Assembly (NCBI GenBank): GCA_016191875.1
Contig: JACPVG010000036.1
Coordinates: forward strand, 299,252-363,251
DNA from: Chloroflexota bacterium
GTDB taxonomy: Bacteria > Chloroflexota > Anaerolineae > Anaerolineales > UBA11579
DNA length: 64,000 nucleotides
Direction: 5' to 3'
Below are positions 53,505 through 61,719 of this stretch, in pieces. The notes beneath the pieces are model-generated. The model ran no database searches. It was given only the letters and a program-made list of their open reading frames with translations, and was not told the origin of the DNA. Both the position numbers and the translations under genes were made by a program. Each line of letters opens with the position of its first letter. The stretch's first letter is position 1.

Positions 53505-53535
53505 ACGGCGAAAATCAAGTCAGGAGGAGCGTCTG

Positions 53536-54093
53536 ATGGCAAAGACTGGCGATGTGCTTGAGAATCCCGGGGCGGGCGAACGCATCGTGTTCCGTGTGGC
53601 TGCGGCGGAAACCGGCGGGGCCTACACCCAGTTCGACCAATACCTTCTAAAGCCCAGGGCGGGCTACTCGCCCACCCACATCCACCTGCGCACCGACGAG
53701 CGCTTCGAGGTCATCTCCGGCACGGCGGCCTATACGCTGGGCGGCCTGCATCGCACCGCCGGGCCGGGCGAGGTCGTAGAGGTGCCGCGCGGCACGCTGC
53801 ACCGCAACCCATGGAACCGCGCCGGCGGCGAACTGCACCTGCTGCGCACCGTGACGCCGCCCTCCGGGGCCGAGTTGTTCTACGAGACGTTCTACGGGCT
53901 GGCGGGCGACGGCAAAGACCTGGACTTCTGGCAGGCGGCGCTCACCAGCCATTACATCCACAGCGAGACCTATTTCTTCCCGCCCAACGTGCCCATTCCG
54001 ATTCAGCGGGCGGCCCTGCCGCTGGTGGCCTGGCTGGCCCGGCTGAAGGGCTACCGGCCCTATTACCCCAAATACACGCAGGGCGAACTGTGA
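53536..54093 (+). CDS. cupin domain protein
   Basis: A 185-residue cupin. I start at the ATG at 53536, which follows AGGAGGAG; the track ORF is longer. Motif 1 appears as HIHLRTDERFEVISG and motif 2 as PGEVVEVPRGTLHRNPWN, giving the three His and one Glu that hold a metal. The C-terminal 70 residues are helical with a hydrophobic stretch (LPLVAWLARLKGYRPYYP). Function may be enzymatic or sensory. Its stop overlaps the next gene's GTG by 4 nt, so it is translated with the DyP-companion and DyP peroxidase genes. Confidence 0.87.
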   Translation: MAKTGDVLENPGAGERIVFRVAAAETGGAYTQFDQYLLKPRAGYSPTHIHLRTDERFEVISGTAAYTLGGLHRTAGPGEVVEVPRGTLHRNPWNRAGGELHLLRTVTPPSGAELFYETFYGLAGDGKDLDFWQAALTSHYIHSETYFFPPNVPIPIQRAALPLVAWLARLKGYRPYYPKYTQGEL

Positions 54094-55232
54094 CCGGAAG
54101 CGACCTGACCGCCCTCCTGGAGGTCAAGCCGGGGCAGGCGGGCTCGCTGCGAGACCTGCTCCTTTCTATCGGCGCGGATGTGAACGGCAACCCGGCGCTG
54201 CGGTTCGGCGAGATGCCGGGAGTACACTTTGCGCGCTTTACGCTACTGGAGGACGGCCGCCGCCTGTTGATGAACGCCGTCCACGATGGCAGCCTGGAGC
54301 AGCACCTGGACGAACTGGCGCGCCACGGCCCCGGCCTGGGTTCAATTCTCGGCCACTGCGCGGATTTCCCCGGTATAGATGCGCCGGGCGCGTTCAGGGA
54401 CTGGGTTGCGGCGCACCGGGTGACGGGTGGGGCGTTCTTCCGGGCGCACGCGTGCAGCGTGGCCGGGGTACGGCGCTGCCTGGCGCTGCGCGACCGCATC
54501 GACGGACTGCTCTCCCTGCCGGAGGTCGAAGCCTTCCTGGCATCTCTCAGCCGCCTGCCCTCGCCGCCCCGCAAACCGCCGCCCGGCCGCCTGGCCAGGC
54601 TGGGTTCTTCCGCGCTGGGGGCAATCGCCGACCTGCTGCTTGGCGCACTGCGCCTGCCGCAGTTGCCCTTTGCCGGCCGTACCTCGACTCGACTGGGACA
54701 GGAACCTGCCCTGACCGTGCACACGCCCTGCTGGCTGACTGAGCGCGAACACATCGTCCAGAACGAGATGACCATCATGCTTCCCACACATCCCGGCCTG
54801 CGCGGCTACCTGCGCGCCATCCTGGGCGCGGCCGGCCGTTCGCTCAAGGAACCGCCGCCGGACGGCACCCTGGCGGGAGTGTCCACCGTGCACTTTGGCC
54901 GCTGGATGATGATCGATGGCGGCCGAAGCCTGTTGTTCGTGAGCAATTACGACGGCGCCTGGGAATCCTACATCGGCGAGGTGGCCTCGGAACGGGTTGG
55001 CAAGGGCCTGGACCTGATCTGGGGCTGCTGCCGGGGTTACCCGGCAGCCGGGGCGGGCGATATCCAGGCTTTCAAGCAGGTCATCATCGACCACCAGGCG
55101 CGGGCCGAGGTGTTCTACAGCGCCTACCCGGACCGATCGGCAAAGAACATCCTGGCCGCCATCCGTAGCGCCGAAACGCTGGAAGCCCTGCTGGAAGACG
55201 AGCGTGTCGCCGGTTTCCTGCGCGAACTGTGA
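54090..55232 (+). CDS. duplicated ferredoxin-like-fold protein linked to DyP peroxidase
   Basis: A 380-residue protein. The start is GTG at 54090 in GTGA, overlapping the cupin stop. It contains two similar domains: FARFTLLEDGRRLLMNAVHD with DGSLEQHLDEL (about residues 45-75), and FGRWMMIDGGRSLLFVSNYD with DGAWESYIGEV (about 265-300). The pattern 'HFxRW...DGxxLLF.SNYDGSWExYL' is known from proteins encoded near DyP-type peroxidases and resembles half of the DyP alpha/beta barrel. No heme ligand can be assigned. It may form a complex with or deliver substrate to the peroxidase encoded 9 bp downstream. Function is inferred from context. Confidence 0.78.
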   Translation: MTGSDLTALLEVKPGQAGSLRDLLLSIGADVNGNPALRFGEMPGVHFARFTLLEDGRRLLMNAVHDGSLEQHLDELARHGPGLGSILGHCADFPGIDAPGAFRDWVAAHRVTGGAFFRAHACSVAGVRRCLALRDRIDGLLSLPEVEAFLASLSRLPSPPRKPPPGRLARLGSSALGAIADLLLGALRLPQLPFAGRTSTRLGQEPALTVHTPCWLTEREHIVQNEMTIMLPTHPGLRGYLRAILGAAGRSLKEPPPDGTLAGVSTVHFGRWMMIDGGRSLLFVSNYDGAWESYIGEVASERVGKGLDLIWGCCRGYPAAGAGDIQAFKQVIIDHQARAEVFYSAYPDRSAKNILAAIRSAETLEALLEDERVAGFLREL

Positions 55233-55241
55233 CGGAGTGCC

Positions 55242-56603
55242 ATGACAGCCAAAGTCGAAATCGACGACATCCAGGCCATCGTGCTGACCGGCTATGCCCA
55301 CCTCAACGAAGCCGTCTACATCTTCCTGCACGTGCGGGACGGCGGGCGGGCGCGCGCGTGGCTGGGCAGTATCCTGCCGGAGGTTTCCAGTGCGGCCGCC
55401 TGGCCGCTTGGCGCGGATGGTCGGCCGATCAAGCCCTCCACGCGCATCAACATCGCCTTCACCCACGCCGGCCTGCACGCCATGGGCTTGAGCCAGCCGA
55501 TGCTGGCATCCTTCCCGGCCGAGTTCCGCGAGGGGATGGCCGAGCCGGTGCGCGCCCGCCTGCTGGGCGACGTGGGCGCCAGCGCGCCCGAATCCTGGGA
55601 ACTCGGCGGGCCGCGCACCGAACCGGTGCACATCCTGGTGATGCTGTTCGCCGCCACGCCGCAACTGGTGGAGGACCTCAAAGTCCGCTACCTGGCGCAG
55701 ATGCACGAGATGGATTGCGTGCGCATCATCTGCGAGCAAGCCGCGGCGCGCCTGGCCGGGATGCGCGAACACTTCGGCTACCGGGACGGCATCTCCCAGC
55801 CGGGGCTGGAAGGCACCACACTCCCCAGGCCGGGCCAGGAGATGGTCAGGCCCGGTGAATTCGTGCTTGGCTATCAGAACGAGTATGACCTGCTGACCCC
55901 CATGCCAGAGCCGCGCGCCCTCGGCCAGAACGGCACGTATCTGGTCTACCGCAAGTTGGAACAGGATGTGGCCGCCTTCAACCGGTTTCTGGATGAGCAG
56001 TCCGGCGCGAACCCGGAGGTGCGCGAACGGCTGGCGGCTAAACTGTTGGGCCGCTGGCCGAGCGGCGCACCGCTGGCGCTGGCCCCGGAAAAGGACGACC
56101 CGGCCCTGGCGGCCGATGACCGGCGCAACAACGACTTTCACTACGCCGCCGATGACCCCTACGGCTATCGCACGCCATTGGGCGCGCACATCCGGCGCTC
56201 CAACCCGCGTGATGGATTGGAAAAGAATCCCCGCCTCTCGGCGATCACCAGCCGCCGCCACCGCATCATCCGGCGCGGCCGGCCCTACGGCCCGCCCTAC
56301 AGCCCCGAGACCGCGGCTGCGCGGCGCGGGTTGCTGTTTGTGGCCATCAATACCGACATCCGCCGCCAGTTCGAATTCGTCCAGCAGGTGTGGCTCAACG
56401 ACCCGAAGTTCGCCGGGCTGCATACCGATAAAGACCCGTTCGCGACCAACCACGATGGCGACAACACGCTTACCATCCAGCGCCACCCGGTGCGCAAAGT
56501 GGTGCGGGACCTGCCGCGTTTCGTCACCGTGCGGGCGGGGGGCTACTTCTTCGTGCCGGGAATGCGGGCGCTGGAATGGATCGTCTCCGGCCCGCATGGG
56601 TAG
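55242..56603 (+). CDS. DyP-type heme peroxidase
   Basis: A 453-residue dye-decolourising peroxidase family protein. The signature GxxDG appears in HFGYRDGISQPGLEG, whose Asp is the distal acid. The C-terminal region TIQRHPVRKVVRDLPRFVTV and GGYFFVPGMRALEWI matches the family end. No Tat or Sec signal is seen at the N-terminus (MTAKVEIDDIQAIVLTGYAH), so it is probably cytoplasmic. These enzymes oxidise bulky compounds with hydrogen peroxide. The gene follows its companion by 9 bp. Its last 80 bp overlap the convergent Moco oxidoreductase gene. Confidence 0.93.
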   Translation: MTAKVEIDDIQAIVLTGYAHLNEAVYIFLHVRDGGRARAWLGSILPEVSSAAAWPLGADGRPIKPSTRINIAFTHAGLHAMGLSQPMLASFPAEFREGMAEPVRARLLGDVGASAPESWELGGPRTEPVHILVMLFAATPQLVEDLKVRYLAQMHEMDCVRIICEQAAARLAGMREHFGYRDGISQPGLEGTTLPRPGQEMVRPGEFVLGYQNEYDLLTPMPEPRALGQNGTYLVYRKLEQDVAAFNRFLDEQSGANPEVRERLAAKLLGRWPSGAPLALAPEKDDPALAADDRRNNDFHYAADDPYGYRTPLGAHIRRSNPRDGLEKNPRLSAITSRRHRIIRRGRPYGPPYSPETAAARRGLLFVAINTDIRRQFEFVQQVWLNDPKFAGLHTDKDPFATNHDGDNTLTIQRHPVRKVVRDLPRFVTVRAGGYFFVPGMRALEWIVSGPHG

Positions 56604-57633
56604 CCGAAACGGCCTGGCCCGCCAACGCCTCGATCTCTTCCAGCCACTTGACCCAGAACCAACCGCGCCGCGATGGCACGACCGCTCGAAGGGGAAAGCC
56701 GTGTCGATGGGACAGCGGCTCGCCGCCTACATGCACCGCCAGCAGCACATCGGCAGCCTCGACCATTGTAAGCGTCTGCGTATAGCCACCGGCTGCGTGG
56801 AAGCGCACGGCGAAGGCATCCGAAGCCAGGCCTGCCAGGGCGAGCACATCCGCCAGGGGAATCCCGCCCCAACGCTGCACAGAATACCAGCCCACCGTGC
56901 AATCCAGCGCAGCGATGCGCGAACTATGCGGCAGAGCGAGGATGGCGGCGTAATCCAGCGTCTGTGCGGCGCTGACCGCGCCGGTCACTCGCAGGCGCCA
57001 GGCGTCAGCGTCCTGGGGCGCGGCGCGGAAACCGGCGTTGGTGGTCTCGGGAAAGTCGTTGCCGGTCAGGAAACCATTCAGCCGCGAGCCGCTGGGGGCG
57101 CGGGTAACACCCTCGGCGAGGCGGGACTCGGCCAGCCATTCGGCAACCTGCCAGCCCGCCAGACCCGCCGCCGTCACCCCGGCGGTCTGGAGGAACTTGC
57201 GGCGCGAGAGCGTGTCCTGCCAGTGCGGGCCGGGGCGGCGGGTGAGCACGTGGAAGAGGAATAGCGGCAGCAGGGAAACTGCCAGCACCCAGTGCCATGA
57301 GATGAGCGTATCCTGCCACCACAGCGTGAGCGTCTGCGCGCCCAGGCGCCAGGTCCACAGCAGAGCGAGCATGATGGCGGCCAGAAGCGCGGTTGCCAGC
57401 AGCAGGGAAGCCAGCGGCACAAGGCCGCGCCGGAAATTCGGGCACAGGCCGCGCCGCAGTGAGCGCGCCGCGATGGCCGCCTTCCAGGGCAGGAGGGCGA
57501 GTATGGCCCAGGCCGCGATGCGGTGCAGTTCGTAGACCCAGCCGTCCAGCGTCCAGACGATGCCGTAGAGGCCGCTGAAGAGCGCGGCCAGGAACAGATA
57601 GAACAGCGCGCTGTTGACGAAACGCAGAGTCAT
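56524..57633 (-). CDS. cytochrome b561-like membrane domain fused to sulfite-oxidase-type Moco domain
   Basis: A 369-residue protein; I start at the ATG at 57633 because the earlier part of the track ORF is a shadow of the acyl-CoA dehydrogenase. Residues 1-132 hold four helices with His37, His114 and His128 as possible heme ligands. SRRKFLQTAGVTAAGLAG (143-160) is a twin-arginine motif plus hydrophobic stretch located inside the chain. The C-terminal domain has the sulfite-oxidase/YedY-type Moco fold with Cys245 in LDCTVGWYS as Mo ligand and RHGFPLRAVVPSRRGWFWVKW. The last 27 residues are low-complexity and lie over the DyP gene. It is likely an extracytoplasmic reductase fed by quinol through the heme domain. 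Substrate unknown. Confidence 0.85.
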   Translation of the reverse strand: MTLRFVNSALFYLFLAALFSGLYGIVWTLDGWVYELHRIAAWAILALLPWKAAIAARSLRRGLCPNFRRGLVPLASLLLATALLAAIMLALLWTWRLGAQTLTLWWQDTLISWHWVLAVSLLPLFLFHVLTRRPGPHWQDTLSRRKFLQTAGVTAAGLAGWQVAEWLAESRLAEGVTRAPSGSRLNGFLTGNDFPETTNAGFRAAPQDADAWRLRVTGAVSAAQTLDYAAILALPHSSRIAALDCTVGWYSVQRWGGIPLADVLALAGLASDAFAVRFHAAGGYTQTLTMVEAADVLLAVHVGGEPLSHRHGFPLRAVVPSRRGWFWVKWLEEIEALAGQAVSATHAGRRRSIPAPAFPARRSSPPPAR

Positions 57634-57703
57634 CTGGTTGTGTTGCAATGGAACCGCGATGGGAGCAGGGGGATTGTACCCCGCCTGCAACGGTAGGCGC
57701 GCC

Positions 57704-57731
57704 AAACAAAAAACCGCCCGGTGCGGGCGGC
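57704..57731 (-). terminator. intrinsic terminator of the acyl-CoA dehydrogenase gene
   Basis: CCGCCCG (57714-57720), loop GTG and CGGGCGG (57724-57730); on the minus strand the stem is followed by TTTTTTGTTT. It lies 21 bp after the acyl-CoA dehydrogenase stop. Confidence 0.82.
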
Positions 57732-57751
57732 TACTCAATTCGGTGGAGAGT

Positions 57752-58930
57752 TTACCGCAACCCTGTCTCCATGCGGGCGATGACCATGCGCTGGATCTCG
57801 CTCGTGCCTTCGTAGATCTCGGTGATCTTGGCATCGCGGAAGTAGCGTTCGACCGGCAGTTCCTTACTGTAGCCCATGCCGCCGTGAATCTGCACCGCGT
57901 GGTGGGCCACGAACATGGCCGTCTCGGAGGCGAAGAGTTTCGCCATGCTGGCCTCAAGCGTGTAACGCTCGCCGCTGTCTTTGGCGCGCATCTTGGCCAG
58001 AGCGGCGTTGTGAATCAACGCCCGCGCTGCTTCGATGCGGGTCTTCATGTCGGCGATCTTGAAGGCTGTGCCCTGAAACTGACCGATGGGCTGGCCGAAG
58101 GCTTCGCGCTCGCGCACGTAGCCCACGCTGGCCGCGTAGGCGGCTTCGGCGATGCCGAGCGCCTGTGAGGCGATGCCGATGCGCCCGGCGTCCAGCACGG
58201 TCATGGCGATCTTGAAGCCCTCGCCTTCCTTCCCCAGCAGGGCGGAGGCAGGCACGCGGCAGTCCTCGAAGACCAGTTCGCTGGTGGCCGAGGCGCGGAT
58301 GCCCAGCTTGGGTTCTTTTTTGCCGCGAATCAGCCCCGGGGTGTCGCCGTCGATGAGGAAGGCGCTGATGCCGTTGTGGCCGCGTTCAGCGTCGGTCATC
58401 GTGAACACCAGAATGTAATCGGCCACCGGCCCGCTGGTCACCCACGACTTGCGGCCGTTGATGACATAGCCGTCGCCGTTCTTGACGGCCCGGCTCTTCA
58501 TCGTCCCGGCGTCCGAGCCGGACATCGGTTCGGTGAGCGAGTAGGCGCCGATCTTCTCGCCGCGCGCCACCCCGCCCACGTATTTGTGTTTCTGCTCTTC
58601 CGTGCCGAACTTGAGGATGCCATGACAGAACAGAGAGTTGTTGACCGACATGATGGTGCCGTGCGAGGCGTCGGCCTTGCAGATCTCTTCGAGGGCGAGG
58701 ACGTAAGCAAGGGTATCCATGCCCGCGCCGCCGTACTCTTCCGGCACCTCGATACCCATGAAGCCCATCTGGCCCATCTTCTTGATGGTTTGCATGGGGA
58801 ATTCGCCGCTCTCGTCGAACTCGGCGGCGATTGGAGCGATCTCGTTCTGGGCGAAGTCACGCGCCGCCCCCTGAATCATCAGGTGTTCTTCGGTCAGGAA
58901 GGTGTAGTTTTGGGTGTCTTTGGTCACCAT
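57752..58930 (-). CDS. acyl-CoA dehydrogenase
   Basis: A 392-residue flavoenzyme that introduces a trans double bond into acyl-CoA. Signature elements: YSLTEPMSGSDAGTM (FAD and substrate), YVINGRKSWVTSG, the helix VHAHHAVQ-like block seen as VAHHAVQIHGGMGYSKE, and YEGTSEIQRMVIAR containing the catalytic Glu position of short/medium-chain enzymes. Length and spacing match the bcd/acd group; chain-length specificity cannot be read. No Etf or enoyl-CoA hydratase gene is adjacent. TATAAT on the minus strand at 58964-58969 lies 33 bp from the ATG and is a probable -10. Confidence 0.95.
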   Translation of the reverse strand: MVTKDTQNYTFLTEEHLMIQGAARDFAQNEIAPIAAEFDESGEFPMQTIKKMGQMGFMGIEVPEEYGGAGMDTLAYVLALEEICKADASHGTIMSVNNSLFCHGILKFGTEEQKHKYVGGVARGEKIGAYSLTEPMSGSDAGTMKSRAVKNGDGYVINGRKSWVTSGPVADYILVFTMTDAERGHNGISAFLIDGDTPGLIRGKKEPKLGIRASATSELVFEDCRVPASALLGKEGEGFKIAMTVLDAGRIGIASQALGIAEAAYAASVGYVREREAFGQPIGQFQGTAFKIADMKTRIEAARALIHNAALAKMRAKDSGERYTLEASMAKLFASETAMFVAHHAVQIHGGMGYSKELPVERYFRDAKITEIYEGTSEIQRMVIARMETGLR

Positions 58931-58963
58931 GCCGGGTTGGCCTCCGGGGTGCGGGATGGGGCG

Positions 58964-58969
58964 ATTATA
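58964..58969 (-). promoter_or_regulatory. -10 box of the acyl-CoA dehydrogenase gene
   Basis: TATAAT on the minus strand, 33 bp before the ATG at 58930; the -35 is weak. The remaining part of the 143-bp gap to 59074 shows nothing notable. Confidence 0.5.
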
Positions 58970-59073
58970 GCATGGCGAAAAAGGGCCAACGAGTCGCCGA
59001 GGGATGCGTCAATGAGGAAAGTCAAAGACCCGTGCAACTCGCGATTCGTAAAGGTGTATTCCGTTTCTTCGCC

Positions 59074-60906
59074 CTAAGGAAATTGCGGGAACACAGCCTT
59101 CATGCCCTCCAGCAGTTCCGGAGAAGGGGCCAGCAGCCAGAGCACGTCGCGCTCGGTCTGGTAGATGCAGGTGAACTGATCGAGAGCCAGCCAGCACTCG
59201 CCGTTGCCGGGGCCGTCGAAGGCGGCGTTGGCGTAGCGCCCGGCCAGCGAGGCGCGCAGCGAGTTCCAGAACTCGTCCTGGTCGGCGGGTGTATCCCAGG
59301 TCCAGTGCACGGTCATGGCGGTCTGGTTCAGGGCGGCGTTGTGGTAGACCTGGTAGGAGTCCCCGCCCCATCCGGCGGCGGCGATGAAGGCTTCGGTGTC
59401 GTCGCGCTGCGCGGCGGGCGCCAGCGGGTAACTCAGCAGCAGGGCGGTTTCCCACTCGCCCAACGTGTCGCGCTCTACCAGCGCCCAGTCCGAGCCAAGC
59501 AGGGCTTCCAGGGCCGGGTCGCTCACCGTCTGGCCGCCTTCGGCGCGCAGATACTTCTCCGGGTGCATGATCTGCTCGGTGGTGGCGGGCAGGCGTTCGC
59601 GCCAGGCGCGGTTCACCAGCTCCCAGCCGCCCTCGCGGTACAGGCTGTCGATGAAATAGGCCCCGAAGTAATAGGGGAACGCCCCGTGGATGGTGAAATA
59701 AGGCGGGACGGGGTCGTCGCTCTGGAACAGGTCGGTAGGGCGCGAGCGCCCGGCCCATGAGAAGGTCAGATTGCCGCCGTAGGCCAGGTACCAGAGTTCT
59801 TCGACGTAGGTGGCGTCGCCTTCCACCAGAGCGCGGATGGCCATACAGTGCTGCTGCGGGCGCAGGCACTCCGGGTAGACGCCCAGGCTGGTGAGGTCGT
59901 AATGCATGTCGGCCAGGGCGTGGGCGTACTCGTGCGAGTAGATGTACTGCTCGATGCCGCCCAATGACGTGCCGATGACATGCACCTTGTTGTTCTCTGG
60001 GAAGTAGAAACCGCCGATGCCGTCCACGGCGCCGTTCAGGCTGGCGGTCACCAGGTCGTAGCCCGGGTCGATGAAGCCTAGCGCCGACAGGACGATGCGG
60101 TCCTTCTCCAACCGGGCGATGGCAGCGTCGTCGATGAACAGATCGGTCACCAGCAGGCGCAGTTTGAGCAGCGGCATGAGTTCATTCTCCACCCCCTCGC
60201 GGATGTCCAGGCCGCGAATCTGCGACACCTGCTGCTGGATGACGGCGATCTGGGTTTGCACGGCGGGCAGCAGCGGCAGGGGCGCGCCGGTCACCGTCCA
60301 GGTGGGCGTGAAGTCCGGGGCGGTGGTGCGGGTGGGCGCGGGGGTGGGGCTGAGGGTTGGCGTCCAGGTAGGCGGCAGGCCGGTGGCGGCCAGGCCGGAA
60401 ACGGGCGTCTGGGGCAGGGGGATACGCGTGGGCACCGGCCGGGCGGGCGGCGCGCTCCACAGCCAGTAGGCGGCAAGACCGATCAGGATGACCGCCAGCA
60501 GCAGGCCGCCGCCGATGAAATAGGGCAGCAACGCAGTGAATGCGCCGGTCCGGGATCCGGCCGGGTGGGGTGTTTCCTGCTCATCTTCCACCAGCGGGTC
60601 AGGCGCTTCAGGCTGAGGCGGCAGTTCCGGCGCAGGCTTGAGCCATTCCGGCCTTTCGGGCGGCTGTTCCAGCCTTTCCAACTGCCGCCGGGCGCGTTCG
60701 AATCCGGGGTTGATCGCCAGCGCTTTCTTGAAGGCGAAGACCTTCTTCTCGGGTTCTTCGAGCGCCATGCCCAGCATCGTCCAGGCTTCTTCACAGCCGG
60801 GTTCGTGGTGCACGGCTTCGGCCAGCACGGCCGGCGCCTGGGCGCGTTCCCCGGCTTTCAGGTGGGCGGCGGCCCTGCGCAGCAGGTCGGCGGTACGGAT
60901 TTCCAT
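59074..60906 (-). CDS. membrane-anchored TPR protein with extracellular HExxH domain
   Basis: A 610-residue protein. Residues 1-80 form TPR-like helices in the cytoplasm (RRAAAHLKAGERAQAPAVLA, FAFKKALAINPGFERARRQL). A charged linker leads to one membrane helix (about 127-150), then a Pro/Thr linker (155-205) and a large outer domain. That domain has SHEYAHALADMH with HExxH at 325-329 and a candidate third ligand Glu362 in ALVEGDATYVEEL, the gluzincin pattern. I know no named family for the combination. It is probably a cell-surface metallopeptidase, or a pseudo-enzyme with a metal site. A TATAAT at 60930-60935 and GAGGAG precede the start. Confidence 0.75.
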   Translation of the reverse strand: MEIRTADLLRRAAAHLKAGERAQAPAVLAEAVHHEPGCEEAWTMLGMALEEPEKKVFAFKKALAINPGFERARRQLERLEQPPERPEWLKPAPELPPQPEAPDPLVEDEQETPHPAGSRTGAFTALLPYFIGGGLLLAVILIGLAAYWLWSAPPARPVPTRIPLPQTPVSGLAATGLPPTWTPTLSPTPAPTRTTAPDFTPTWTVTGAPLPLLPAVQTQIAVIQQQVSQIRGLDIREGVENELMPLLKLRLLVTDLFIDDAAIARLEKDRIVLSALGFIDPGYDLVTASLNGAVDGIGGFYFPENNKVHVIGTSLGGIEQYIYSHEYAHALADMHYDLTSLGVYPECLRPQQHCMAIRALVEGDATYVEELWYLAYGGNLTFSWAGRSRPTDLFQSDDPVPPYFTIHGAFPYYFGAYFIDSLYREGGWELVNRAWRERLPATTEQIMHPEKYLRAEGGQTVSDPALEALLGSDWALVERDTLGEWETALLLSYPLAPAAQRDDTEAFIAAAGWGGDSYQVYHNAALNQTAMTVHWTWDTPADQDEFWNSLRASLAGRYANAAFDGPGNGECWLALDQFTCIYQTERDVLWLLAPSPELLEGMKAVFPQFP

Positions 60907-60929
60907 GCGGGTGCAGACTCCTCAACGCG

Positions 60930-60935
60930 ATTATA
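60930..60935 (-). promoter_or_regulatory. -10 box of the TPR/HExxH gene
   Basis: TATAAT on the minus strand, 23 bp before the ATG at 60906, with an SD-like GAGGAG between. Confidence 0.5.
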
Positions 60936-61009
60936 CAGGAGAAGAGTTCTCATCTACACCCATCAGCCCACAGGACGAAAAGGCCATGCCGCCGGGCGGG
61001 GCGAGGCGT

Positions 61010-61015
61010 TATACT
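61010..61015 (+). promoter_or_regulatory. -10 box of the 215-residue membrane protein gene
   Basis: TATACT lies 23 bp before the ATG at 61039. The promoter is divergent from that of the TPR/HExxH gene. Confidence 0.4.
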
Positions 61016-61038
61016 GGCAGGGAGTTGGGAGCATCGGG

Positions 61039-61686
61039 ATGGCAGAGACGAATTTTCACTACGACGAAGGAGAGGGCCAGACCCTGACCGTTGCCTGGCA
61101 GGGTTTCTGGCAGGACATCCAGGTGAGGCTGGGGGAGACCGTGCTGGGGAAGGTCTACGGAATCGAGGAACTATTGCGCGGCGTGGAGTTCAACGCGCCA
61201 GACGGCGGCAGGGTGCGCGTCAGGTTTGCCGCCAGCGGCGAGGGTATCGGCCTGCAGGCCTGGCGGGATGGCGTCCGCCTCGTGCACACCCACCAAGCGG
61301 CGCTGCGCGCCGTCCGTCCGGCGGTGTGGGCATTGTACTTCGTGGCGGCCCAGTACATCTTCCTGGGGACGATCAGCCTGATCGTAACGTTCGCCCCTGG
61401 CCTGGTGTTCGGGACCCCCAACAGCTGGCTGCTGTTCCTGGCGATGGGCCTGGTCTATCTTGGACTGGCGGCCGGCCTTCAGCGCGGGTCGAAGGCGGCC
61501 CTGTACGCGGCCCTGGGGCTGTATTTGCTTGAAACCGTTGTGAGCGTTGGCCTGGGCCTGGCCTTGGGCACACCGCCCACAGCCGTCTCGATCGTCGGGC
61601 GGGCCGTCGTCATCCTGCTCCTGGCGTCGGCCATGACGCCGCTGGGGATTTTGGGGAGCGACAACCGGGGCGCAGATTCACCCTGA
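61039..61686 (+). CDS. membrane protein of unknown function
   Basis: A 215-residue protein; I start at the ATG at 61039, since the longer track ORF is a shadow of the minus-strand gene. Residues 1-90 are a soluble beta-rich domain (TLTVAWQGFWQDIQVRLGET, VRVRFAASGEGIGLQAW). Residues about 93-205 form four helices (ALYFVAAQYIFLGTISLIVT, LLFLAMGLVYLGLAAGL, ALYAALGLYLLETVVSVGLG, VVILLLASAMTPLGIL). I do not recognise the family. It lies 33 bp upstream of gatC, which has its own -10 box, so common function is doubtful. Confidence 0.7.
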   Translation: MAETNFHYDEGEGQTLTVAWQGFWQDIQVRLGETVLGKVYGIEELLRGVEFNAPDGGRVRVRFAASGEGIGLQAWRDGVRLVHTHQAALRAVRPAVWALYFVAAQYIFLGTISLIVTFAPGLVFGTPNSWLLFLAMGLVYLGLAAGLQRGSKAALYAALGLYLLETVVSVGLGLALGTPPTAVSIVGRAVVILLLASAMTPLGILGSDNRGADSP

Positions 61687-61706
61687 CCTGGCAGGACGGA
61701 AGTTGA

Positions 61707-61712
61707 TAGAAT
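61707..61712 (+). promoter_or_regulatory. -10 box 7 bp before gatC
   Basis: TAGAAT ends 7 bp before the ATG at 61720, with a CTGACC 18 bp upstream of it as possible -35. The transcript would be leaderless. Confidence 0.5.
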
Positions 61713-61719
61713 AGGGGGC

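Noticed and set aside
57634-57957. N-terminal extension of the Moco protein to 57957
   Set aside because: The first 108 residues are a shadow of the acyl-CoA dehydrogenase end and cross its terminator; the chain proper starts MTLRFVNSAL at 57633.
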